A model generated the notes under the pieces. It did no database searches, was not told the origin of the DNA, and was given only the letters and a program-made list of their open reading frames with translations. From a bacterium (GTDB lineage Bacteria; Patescibacteriota; Minisyncoccia; Phycocordibacterales; UBA918), in contig JAIYEC010000021.1 in the NCBI GenBank assembly GCA_027487145.1, forward strand, positions 1 to 19,823: a DNA stretch of 19,823 bases, written 5' to 3'. Shown piece by piece: positions 12,748 through 18,908 of the stretch; position 1 is the stretch's first letter, and every line of letters begins with the position of its first letter. Both the position numbers and the translations under genes were made by a program.

Positions 12748-13380
12748 TTAGTATTGATTTTTGAACGAGTACCCAAGCGGTACCGCGCTATGACGTGGTT
12801 CCCAGGTTTCTGAGTCGAGCCATTCGCGATAGATGTCAAAGACCGTGATAGCAACCGATTGCGGATCGTGACGAGAAGTATCGATAATGAGATCAAAATG
12901 TCGAGTGCTGTATGGGTCGATACCATAGAGTTGTCGGAAGCGGTTTTGTTCGTCATTCATTCTTCCTTTAACCTGTCTGGCCACGTCTGGCAGGGAAGAC
13001 CCCCCTTCACCAGCGCTACTTCGCTTCTTATTATTTACCGCGTCTTTAAAGATGCGAGCGGTAGCGACTTCAAGATCAAGGTCAAGGTATACCTTAAAAG
13101 ACTCTGGAATCCAGTAGAACCCTAGTCGAGAGTCGATGACGACGTCTTTAGCGTTTCGAAGTGAACGGAGCTCCTCATCTACTTTGTCATCAAGATCATG
13201 TTCATCGTTCGCGCGACGGTTGTACTCCTCAAGACTCATACCTTCTTTAGCCAAGACACGGCGAACCATATCACCAGAGGAGTGACGAGTGTAGCCCAGT
13301 AGTTCAGCTACCCGGTCAGCCGTGGAAGACTTCCCACTGCCGGGTTTGCCGGAAATAGTAATGATATGCTTTCGTTTCAT
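12748..13380 (-). CDS. cmk: Cytidylate kinase, archaeal-like type
   Basis: The 210-residue protein begins KHIITISGKPGSGKSSTADRVAELLGY (P-loop, residues 11-19), followed by SSGDMVRR (34-41), MSLEEYNRRANDEHDLDDKVDEEL, VVIDSRLGFYWIP and a C-terminal RQLYGIDPYSTRHFDLIIDTS. This pattern fits the short archaeal-type CMP kinase (ITISGPPGSGKT; E/D-G/S-RL; YGIDxxDxxxYDLxINTS) better than the 220-230 residue bacterial Cmk. It would phosphorylate CMP/dCMP, though related small P-loop kinases cannot be excluded. It is the only minus-strand gene between secY and ndk. No Shine-Dalgarno is seen. Confidence 0.78.
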   Translation of the reverse strand: MKRKHIITISGKPGSGKSSTADRVAELLGYTRHSSGDMVRRVLAKEGMSLEEYNRRANDEHDLDDKVDEELRSLRNAKDVVIDSRLGFYWIPESFKVYLDLDLEVATARIFKDAVNNKKRSSAGEGGSSLPDVARQVKGRMNDEQNRFRQLYGIDPYSTRHFDLIIDTSRHDPQSVAITVFDIYREWLDSETWEPRHSAVPLGYSFKNQY

Positions 13381-13517
13381 CCCGCTGCACAGATTGATGC
13401 TGCTGGCACGCCGTGCCAGCGTAACAGAGAGTTAATTTTGTAAGTTTTTCGCATATATGGTCTGGGTAATGAATCGGTTGGTCTTATTTGTCACAGCATC
13501 AATACTTGCTGCGGGAT
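13379..13517. repeat. Long-armed inverted repeat between divergent kinase genes
   Basis: Positions 13379-13402 and 13494-13517 are inverted copies (20 of 24 positions match; both arms contain ATCCCGC and ATTGATGCTG). The left arm overlaps the cmk start codon; the right arm lies just upstream of the adenylate-kinase-like gene. Between them is a hairpin GCTGGCAC/GTGCCAGC (about 13402-13420). No gene is seen in this 200-nt gap. It could be a shared operator or a remnant of a mobile palindrome. Confidence 0.6.
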
Positions 13518-13581
13518 TCATGGCTTTAGGATAGCATATCTGTTGCGAAAGACTCTAAAAATTGGTACTCTCCTGTGGCAC

Positions 13582-14151
13582 ATGGACTTCACAACCAAGT
13601 ATAAAAGCATCGTTTTCATGGGGAAAATTTCTTCAGGAAAGGGAACACAGGCACACAATGTGCTTCAGGCATTCGGTGGAACACTGTACTCAAATGGTGA
13701 CAAAATGCGAACGACAGCAACATTTGAAACACCATTTGGCGAAAAGATGAAGGAAACCTATGAAGGTGGGTTCTTGATGCCCGAATGGGTAGCTTCGTAT
13801 TGGATGACTCACGCACTGGTATCAGAACATATCAATGATACGATTGTATTTGAGGGTGTTGCCAAAAAGCCAAACGAAGCAGTTTTGTTTGACGAGATTC
13901 ATCACTGGATTCATCGTCCATATGTAGTGTTCCATCTTGAAATTAGCGATGACGAGGTGCGGAGGCGGAGTGAACGCAGGGCACGTGATGTGGTTGATTC
14001 CCCTAAGTCAGTTGAAAAACGATTAGAGGAGTATCATACCTATACTGCAAAATCGATTGAATTTTTCCGAGGCAAAGGCACACTAATTGATATTGATGGC
14101 ACCCTCTCGCAGGAAGCTGTAAAGCAACAAATTTTTAATTATCTTATCTAG
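13582..14151 (+). CDS. Divergent adenylate kinase-like nucleoside monophosphate kinase
   Basis: With the ATG at 13582 the product has 189 residues. It has an intact P-loop (GKISSGKGT, 14-22) and SNGDKMR (37-43) where adenylate kinases have STGDMLR. The usual DGFPRTxxQA is replaced by FEGVAKKPNEA (90-100), and RRRSERRARD...RLEEYHTYT corresponds to the LID/arginine region. It lacks a zinc or long LID domain. The fold is that of an NMP kinase, but the altered NMP-binding motif makes the substrate uncertain. An upstream in-frame TTG at 13543 is less likely. It lies 6 nt before a canonical adk paralogue. Confidence 0.75.
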   Translation: MDFTTKYKSIVFMGKISSGKGTQAHNVLQAFGGTLYSNGDKMRTTATFETPFGEKMKETYEGGFLMPEWVASYWMTHALVSEHINDTIVFEGVAKKPNEAVLFDEIHHWIHRPYVVFHLEISDDEVRRRSERRARDVVDSPKSVEKRLEEYHTYTAKSIEFFRGKGTLIDIDGTLSQEAVKQQIFNYLI

Positions 14152-14157
14152 TAACTC

Positions 14158-14754
14158 ATGAACGCACTCACTGTTATTTTTATTGGTCCGCAAGGAAGTG
14201 GAAAAGGAACTCAAATTGAGAAGCTTGATGCAATCATGATTGAGAAAGATCCGGTTCGACGGGTGGTTGATATTCAAACAGGGCGTCGCTTTCGCTCACT
14301 CGCTGCACGTAGTGAGACGTTTGCTGAGAAGAAAGTTGCTGTGACGCTCGATACCGGAGTACTTCAACCAGATTTCCTCACACATATCTTATGGGGTGAG
14401 GCTATGCTTGATCAGCTTGACCCAAAAAGTCACTTGCTTATTGATGGATTTCCTCGCACGGTGCCACAAGCCCATGTACTTGATGATGCATTTAAGTTTT
14501 TTGAACGAAATGAAATTCACGTTATTAATTTAGAAACTCCTGAAGAAGTAGTCCGTGCCCGTATGGTATCGCGCGCTAGAGCAGATGACACAACCGAGTC
14601 AATCGAAGAGCGGCTCCGGTGGTATCGTGAAGATACCTTGCCTGTTCTTCAGTACTACCGATTGCGCGCACAGACACATGTCCATGACATTGACGGTATG
14701 GACACTATTGAAGGCGTACATCAGCAAATTTTGAAAGCCCTTAACCTCAATTAA
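14158..14754 (+). CDS. adk: Adenylate kinase
   Basis: The 198-residue protein has P-loop GPQGSGKGT (10-18), DIQTGRRFR in place of STGDMLR, the conserved DGFPRT (96-101) followed by VPQAHVLD, and RARADDTTESIEERLRWYREDTLPVLQYY (the arginine-rich catalytic and LID region). It is the short form without a long LID insert. It balances AMP, ADP and ATP. An adk next to secY and map is the classical arrangement. There is no Shine-Dalgarno, and only one base separates its stop from map. Confidence 0.88.
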   Translation: MNALTVIFIGPQGSGKGTQIEKLDAIMIEKDPVRRVVDIQTGRRFRSLAARSETFAEKKVAVTLDTGVLQPDFLTHILWGEAMLDQLDPKSHLLIDGFPRTVPQAHVLDDAFKFFERNEIHVINLETPEEVVRARMVSRARADDTTESIEERLRWYREDTLPVLQYYRLRAQTHVHDIDGMDTIEGVHQQILKALNLN

Positions 14755-14755
14755 T

Positions 14756-15532
14756 ATGATTACCAAGAAGAGCCCTGAAGAAATCGAAATCTTAAAAGAA
14801 GCCGGAGGGATTCTCGGTACGATTTTGCGTGAGCTTGGTGAGGCTCTAAAACCCGGAATGACCACCCTTGATGTTGATGATATGGCTATGGAGCTTGTAG
14901 AGAAGTATCAAGTAGAGCCAGTACTTCTTGGATATCACCCCACCTTCGCTGATAAGCCATACCCAGCCGCTATTTGTGTTTCAGTGAATGACTGTGTCCA
15001 GCATGGTGTTCCAAGTGAAGATACTATTTTAAAAATCGGTGATACGGTTAATCTTGATATGTCGATTGCGCATAAGGGAATGATTGTCGATTCGGGTATT
15101 ACCGTGGGTGTGGGGGAGATATCAGACGACGCAAGGCGACTAATTGAGGTAACGAAAGAAGCTCTTGCGCTTGGCATCAAACAAGCAAAACCCGGAAATC
15201 ATATTGGTGACATCAGTCACGCAATCCAGACATTAGTGGAGTCTCGCGGTTTTTCAGTCGTTGAAGTGCTCTGTGGGCACGGTGTTGGGTACGCCGTTCA
15301 CGAGGAACCAACTATTCCAAATTTTGGAAAGCCAGGAACTGGTCCACTCATCGAAGTTGGACATGTCTATGCTATTGAGCCGATTGTAAACATTGGTGGG
15401 CCGGATGTATTTTTTGACGACGAAGGAGATGGATATTCAGTGTATACTGAAGATGAAAGCTGGAGTGCTCACTTCGAGCATACGGTAGCGATTACCGAAA
15501 CCGGCCCACTTATTTTAACGAAACCAGCGTAG
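14756..15532 (+). CDS. map: Methionine aminopeptidase, type I
   Basis: The 258-residue protein has the complete metal site of the pita-bread fold: H83 (CVQHGVP), D101 (NLDMS), D112 (VDSG), H175 (GHGVGYAVHEEP), E208 (YAIEPI) and E241 (HFEHTVAIT). The spacing D101-D112-H175-E208 equals that of E. coli MetAP. The usual GDTSRTF is replaced by VDSGITV, a conservative change around the metal ligand. It removes the initiator Met from nascent proteins. It is translationally close to adk (1-nt gap). Confidence 0.96.
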   Translation: MITKKSPEEIEILKEAGGILGTILRELGEALKPGMTTLDVDDMAMELVEKYQVEPVLLGYHPTFADKPYPAAICVSVNDCVQHGVPSEDTILKIGDTVNLDMSIAHKGMIVDSGITVGVGEISDDARRLIEVTKEALALGIKQAKPGNHIGDISHAIQTLVESRGFSVVEVLCGHGVGYAVHEEPTIPNFGKPGTGPLIEVGHVYAIEPIVNIGGPDVFFDDEGDGYSVYTEDESWSAHFEHTVAITETGPLILTKPA

Positions 15533-15538
15533 TCTTTG

Positions 15539-15567
15539 ATGACAGATTGCTGTCTTTGCGGTATACT
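15539..15567 (+). promoter_or_regulatory. Promoter of ndk
   Basis: ATGACA (15539-15544), 17-nt spacer, TATACT (15562-15567), directly after the map stop. The leader before the ATG at 15593 would be about 20 nt and has no Shine-Dalgarno. Confidence 0.7.
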
Positions 15568-15592
15568 GCCGCGGTAATTTAACTAAACATAT

Positions 15593-16198
15593 ATGGGTAT
15601 ACTTCCACATCAAGAACGTTCATTAGTCCTCCTAAAGCCTGACACTGTACAGCGGAGTCTCGTTGGAGAGGTAATTAAGCGCTTTGAAAATACTGGTCTT
15701 AAAATCGCTGCTATGAAGATGATTGTGCCAACCGAAGCACAGCTTCTTTCGCACTACAACAAAGATGATGCCTGGTACCAACGTAAGGGTGAAGGGATTG
15801 TGCGTGAGCTCGAACAGCAGGGAAAGCCAATTGAGAAAGAACCAATTGAGTACGGAAAAGATATCATTCGTACCATCGTCCGCTACATGACAGCAGCTCC
15901 AGTGGTCGCTATGATCCTTGAAGGAAATAAGGCGGTGTCTGTAGTGACTAAGATTGTTGGTACCACTGAACCAGCAACATCAGACGTAGGAACAATCCGG
16001 GGTGACTACACTGTCGACTCATACTTTCACGCTACTTTTGAAAACCGAGCAGTCCGAAACCTTGTTCATCAGTCAGAATCTCCAGAAGAAGCAGAGCGAG
16101 AAATTGCTATCTGGTTCAAGGATGAAGAAATCATGAACTATGTGACTGCGCAGGAGCGGATTATGTATGATGTGAACTTTGACGGCCAGGGCGAATAG
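15593..16198 (+). CDS. ndk: Nucleoside diphosphate kinase with insertions
   Basis: The 201-residue protein starts with the NDK pattern ERSLVLLKPDTVQRSLVGEVIKRFENTGLKI and keeps APVVAMILEG, GTIRGDY and the catalytic His in NLVHQSESPEEAEREIAIWF (H159). Ordinary NDKs have about 140 residues. Two insertions are seen: about 27 residues after LLSHY (about 56-90) and about 10 between RGDY and NLVH (about 141-153). There is also a C-terminal extension (about 177-201). It would convert NDPs to NTPs. It has its own promoter and is followed at once by element E. Confidence 0.93.
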   Translation: MGILPHQERSLVLLKPDTVQRSLVGEVIKRFENTGLKIAAMKMIVPTEAQLLSHYNKDDAWYQRKGEGIVRELEQQGKPIEKEPIEYGKDIIRTIVRYMTAAPVVAMILEGNKAVSVVTKIVGTTEPATSDVGTIRGDYTVDSYFHATFENRAVRNLVHQSESPEEAEREIAIWFKDEEIMNYVTAQERIMYDVNFDGQGE

Positions 16199-16200
16199 CC

Positions 16201-16305
16201 ACTGTACACGTCATTAACTTCGTCACATTTCGAAAAAAGCCGCTCAATGTACCCCTGTACACCTCGCGGCTTTTTTCTTGTCCGCTTCGTCGGCTGATTG
16301 CGGGC
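16201..16305 (+). repeat. Structured palindromic element E, acting as the ndk terminator
   Basis: Seen: middle stem AAAAAAGCCGC (16234-16243 region)/GCGGCTTTTTT with a T run, and apical stem TGTAC (16248-16252)/GTACA (16257-16261) with loop ccct. Conserved unpaired segments: left 16218-16232 (CTTCGTCACATTTCG), right 16277-16289 (CTTGTCCGCTTCG). The tip TCA-TGTAC...GTACACCTC is nearly identical to element A. The basal stem is weak compared with A-D. It lies directly after the ndk stop codon. Confidence 0.75.
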
Positions 16306-16327
16306 GGTTTCTTTTTGTTTGTAAATT

Positions 16328-16367
16328 AAAATCATCTTTATATCTTATAAGATATAAAGATGATTTT
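16328..16367. repeat. Perfect 40-bp palindrome
   Basis: Positions 16328-16347 are the exact reverse complement of 16348-16367, with no central spacer. The sequence is AT-rich. It lies between element E and the probable 6S RNA and overlaps a TTGACA (16367-16372) that has no good -10 box. It could be an operator for a dimeric regulator, a terminator for the opposite strand or a cruciform site. Confidence 0.9.
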
Positions 16368-16415
16368 TGACAATAGGCGCAGAAAGATACATCGCTTCAG
16401 ATGCGTTTATTCACA

Positions 16416-16443
16416 TTTTCAGTTTTTAGATTTAGAGTATACT
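16416..16443 (+). promoter_or_regulatory. Promoter of the probable 6S RNA
   Basis: TATACT (16438-16443) is a strong -10 box. TTTTCA (16416-16421), 16 nt upstream, is a weak -35. Transcription would start at about 16450, where the closing stem of the RNA begins. Confidence 0.6.
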
Positions 16444-16450
16444 TATCAGT

Positions 16451-16598
16451 GGAACCACATCACGTATGTTCCAGAATACAAAGCATTAGGGCTGCCTGTA
16501 GTCGCGCAACGTAAAGAGAACTGGCAACAGATTTCTGACACGAAGCGGAAAGGGTGCCCACCTGATCTAACGTCAGGGGCATGCGTCTGTGGTTCCCT
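16451..16598 (+). ncRNA. ssrS: Probable 6S RNA
   Basis: Seen: GGAACCACA (16451-16459) pairs perfectly with TGTGGTTCC (16588-16596), extended by ACGTATG/CATGCGT with one G-T pair, closing a ~146-nt RNA. A 3'-side segment TGCCCACC, then the hairpin CCTGA/TCAGG, resembles the CCCACCTTGAA...TTCAAGG hairpin of proteobacterial 6S RNAs. A strong -10 box precedes it and a terminator follows. 6S RNA binds RNA polymerase holoenzyme as a mimic of an open promoter. The identity is inferred from length, closing stem and this motif. A 92-codon frame across it is not credible. Confidence 0.68.
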
Positions 16599-16606
16599 TA
16601 GAAAAC

Positions 16607-16629
16607 GCCTCTCACATGAGGGGCTTTTT
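16607..16629 (+). terminator. Terminator of the probable 6S RNA
   Basis: GCCTCTC (16607-16613) pairs with GAGGGGC (16618-16624, one G-T pair) around loop acat and is followed by TTTTT. Confidence 0.8.
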
Positions 16630-16642
16630 CTTTTATGACAGG

Positions 16643-16652
16643 GTGCTAGTAT
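16643..16652 (+). promoter_or_regulatory. Extended -10 promoter giving a possibly leaderless transcript
   Basis: TG (16644-16645) followed by TAGTAT (16647-16652). The expected start is 6-7 nt after the box, which falls on the ATG at 16659. No Shine-Dalgarno is present. Confidence 0.4.
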
Positions 16653-16658
16653 TGGAGT

Positions 16659-17030
16659 ATGCCACCTATCATTGTCTGGATGTTTCTGCTTATTTCGGGG
16701 ATGTTTGCAACCGTGCATAATCTTGCCGTCACAACATCACTGTATTGGTACTACACGTGGTTTGATAGCATCATGCACTTGTGGGGTGGAGCACTCATTG
16801 TGCTTGGAGTGTATGCCATATGTTCCCTCAAACACGTTCCACTAAAACCAACCACTGTTCTTATATTTTCAACCCTCTTTTTCATCATGATTGTCTGGGA
16901 GATTTTTGAATGGCAGGCCGGATTATTTGAACCAGGATTTCATCTGATGGAAACAACGAAAGATATTATTGTCGGGTTTGTCGGTGGACTTTTAGGGTAT
17001 GCAGCTGCTATTAACCTTCGCTTAAAGTAA
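16659..17030 (+). CDS. Four-helix membrane protein of unknown function (DUF2238-like)
   Basis: The 123-residue protein has about four membrane helices (about 2-18, 41-56, 67-81, 103-119). It carries polar motifs placed at helix ends: WFDSIMHLWGG (34-44), WEIFEWQAG (80-88) and a TTKDIIVGFVGGLLG helix (99-113). The combination of D..H, WE..EW and KD...G motifs is seen in DUF2238/VanZ-like small membrane proteins. Catalytic function is not established. It starts right after the 6S terminator and ends 4 nt before the beta-CASP gene, so the two are probably cotranscribed. Confidence 0.7.
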   Translation: MPPIIVWMFLLISGMFATVHNLAVTTSLYWYYTWFDSIMHLWGGALIVLGVYAICSLKHVPLKPTTVLIFSTLFFIMIVWEIFEWQAGLFEPGFHLMETTKDIIVGFVGGLLGYAAAINLRLK

Positions 17031-17034
17031 GTAT

Positions 17035-18396
17035 ATGTCGACATTGGGATTTTACGGGGGAGTTGGATCGGTTACAGGAGCAAACTTTATGCTTGATACC
17101 GGAAAGACTGCTATTTTGGTTGATTGCGGGTTAGTACAGGGGGATAAGTTTGCTAATGAAATTAATGCTGAACCGTTTGTCTATGATCCAGCCAAAGCTG
17201 ATGTACTTATAGTCACACATGCCCACGCCGACCACATCGGTAGGATCCCAAAGCTTGTGAAAGATGGCTTTTCTGGAAAGATTTATTCTACTGAACCAAC
17301 TCGAGCATTGGCTCGTCTGATGTTTGATGACGCACTGAAGATTATGCAAATGGAGTCAGAGCGTGACCAGCGAGAGGTGATGTGCGAGCAGATGCACATT
17401 GATCAAGCCCTAGCTCTCTGGCAGGTGAAGGACTATAAAACAGCCTTTGAACTTGATGATGGTGTTACCGCTACCCTCTATGATGCAGGACATATTTTAG
17501 GCTCTTCAATAGTCGAACTTACTCGTAATGGAAAGAAGATCGTCTTTACCGGAGATCTTGGAAATGTCCCGCAACCCTTGGTCGGAACACCGCATATACC
17601 AACTGAGTATGATTATATGGTTATGGAGAGTGTGTATGGCGACCGGAGTCACGAAGAGGTTAATGAGCGAAGTGAGCTCCTGAAAGGTTATATCGAAGAG
17701 ACTATTCGCACCAAAGGGACTCTTATTATTCCAGCCTTTTCGATGGAGCGTACTCAAGGTATGTTGCTTGAAATAAATAACTTGATTGAAAGTAAGCAAA
17801 TTGCACCAATCAAGACATTTCTTGATTCACCGCTAGCAATTCGAGTGACTGAGGTATACCGGAAGTCAGTGCAATTTTTAAAACCAGATGTCCGTGCACA
17901 GATCGAAGCGGGGGACGATATTTTTGCCTTTGATGGACTCAAGTTCACCGAGACGGTCAAAGAGTCATCACAAATTGCTCGCGTACCTGGACCAAAAATC
18001 ATCATCGCTGGCTCAGGTATGAGTCATGGTGGTCGGATTCGTACCCACGAAAAAGAGTATCTTGATGACAGAAATTGTATTGTGCTTTTGGTAGGGTATC
18101 AGACTGTAGGGAGTATTGGACGCCTCCTTCAAGATGGTGCCAAGCATGTTTGGATTGATAACATGAAGGTGAAAGTGAACGCGAAGGTGGCGACAATTCG
18201 CGGGTACTCTGGACACGCTGACCGTGATCAGCTCGTGGAGTTTGTCCATGGAGGATTGTCTCCGAAGACGAAACAAATCTTTGTCACTATGGGTGAAGAA
18301 CGTTCATCGCTCTTTCTTACCCAGCGACTTCGCGATTACTTGGGCGCTCCTGCTATAGCGCCAGAAGCGAACGCTGAAATTACCATTGATTTTTAA
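17035..18396 (+). CDS. Beta-CASP metallo-beta-lactamase RNA-processing enzyme (COG1236/YSH1-like)
   Basis: The 453-residue protein has the metallo-beta-lactamase core: GSVTGANFML, then HAHADH (62-67, zinc-binding HxHxDH), GHILGSS and FTGDLGN (Asp ligand). The beta-CASP domain follows: PAFSMERTQGMLLEI, FLDSPLA, and AGSGMSHGGRIRTHEKEYLDDRNCIVLLVGYQTVGSIGRLL. It ends with the RGYSGHADRDQL zinc motif of the RMMBL region. This is the CPSF73-like subgroup found in bacteria and archaea, not RNase J (no long C-terminal domain). Endo- or 5'-exoribonuclease activity is inferred. No Shine-Dalgarno is seen. Confidence 0.93.
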   Translation: MSTLGFYGGVGSVTGANFMLDTGKTAILVDCGLVQGDKFANEINAEPFVYDPAKADVLIVTHAHADHIGRIPKLVKDGFSGKIYSTEPTRALARLMFDDALKIMQMESERDQREVMCEQMHIDQALALWQVKDYKTAFELDDGVTATLYDAGHILGSSIVELTRNGKKIVFTGDLGNVPQPLVGTPHIPTEYDYMVMESVYGDRSHEEVNERSELLKGYIEETIRTKGTLIIPAFSMERTQGMLLEINNLIESKQIAPIKTFLDSPLAIRVTEVYRKSVQFLKPDVRAQIEAGDDIFAFDGLKFTETVKESSQIARVPGPKIIIAGSGMSHGGRIRTHEKEYLDDRNCIVLLVGYQTVGSIGRLLQDGAKHVWIDNMKVKVNAKVATIRGYSGHADRDQLVEFVHGGLSPKTKQIFVTMGEERSSLFLTQRLRDYLGAPAIAPEANAEITIDF

Positions 18397-18406
18397 TTTG
18401 TATTGT

Positions 18407-18790
18407 ATGCTACCAATCACCATGTTGTTTACAGGATTACTCGGACTGTTGTTTATGTTCCATACGGTTCGTGTTATTCTCGCGAGACGTTCTGCACACA
18501 TTAATCTTGGTATGGGCGATAGTGATGCATTACTTCGTACAATTCGGATTCACGGTAACTTTTCGGAGTATGTTCCATTATTGCTACTCATTATGGCGTT
18601 ACTTGAACTATCGGTTGTATCCGAAACAGCTTTGTACGCATTTGGTACCTCAGTGGTGGTTGGTCGGCTGTTACACTTTTATGGTATCTATTCTCCAACC
18701 ACACCCGGTATAGCCAGAATTATCGGTATGGTACTTACCTTTATTCCGTTGATTCTTGGTTCAGTCTGGCTGATACTATTATCACTATAA
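18407..18790 (+). CDS. MAPEG family membrane protein
   Basis: With the ATG at 18407 the product has 127 residues and four membrane helices. The MAPEG signature is visible: ARRSAHINLGMGDSDALLRTIRIHGNFSEYVPLLLLIMALLEL, then a GRLLHFYGI motif. MAPEG includes glutathione transferase-related and bacterial YecN-like proteins; the activity of the bacterial members is mostly unknown. An in-frame TTG at 18386 overlaps the preceding gene and is not preferred. It follows the beta-CASP gene by 10 nt and is probably cotranscribed. Confidence 0.88.
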   Translation: MLPITMLFTGLLGLLFMFHTVRVILARRSAHINLGMGDSDALLRTIRIHGNFSEYVPLLLLIMALLELSVVSETALYAFGTSVVVGRLLHFYGIYSPTTPGIARIIGMVLTFIPLILGSVWLILLSL

Positions 18791-18844
18791 TGTACACAAA
18801 ACGCTGTCCGTGAGGGTGGTAGTTTAGATTAACAAAGTAATATG

Positions 18845-18882
18845 AAAACGCTCTTCTGGTACACTTACCAGAAGAGCGTTTT
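18845..18882. terminator. Perfect 17-bp bidirectional terminator
   Basis: Positions 18845-18861 and 18866-18882 are perfectly complementary around loop cact, with AAAA and TTTT at the two ends. It separates the convergent MAPEG gene (+) and the secreted-protein gene (-). A further hairpin GATTCTG (18883-18889)/CAGAATC (18904-18910) abuts it and overlaps the stop codon of the minus gene. Confidence 0.9.
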
Positions 18883-18908
18883 GATTCTGCGCCTCGGTGG
18901 GAACAGAA

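Noticed and set aside
12859..13125. Plus-strand frame inside the minus-strand cmk gene
   Set aside because: The minus frame encodes a full-length P-loop kinase with motifs in order; the plus frame is its shadow.
13543..13581. TTG start for the adenylate-kinase-like gene
   Set aside because: The ATG at 13582 gives an N-terminus just before the P-loop strand, as in NMP kinases. A -10-like TAGCAT at 13532-13537 keeps a leaderless TTG start possible but less likely.
16360..16638. A 92-codon open frame over the probable 6S RNA
   Set aside because: The frame has no start signal, its protein has no recognisable pattern, and it runs through the closing stem and terminator of an RNA-like structure.
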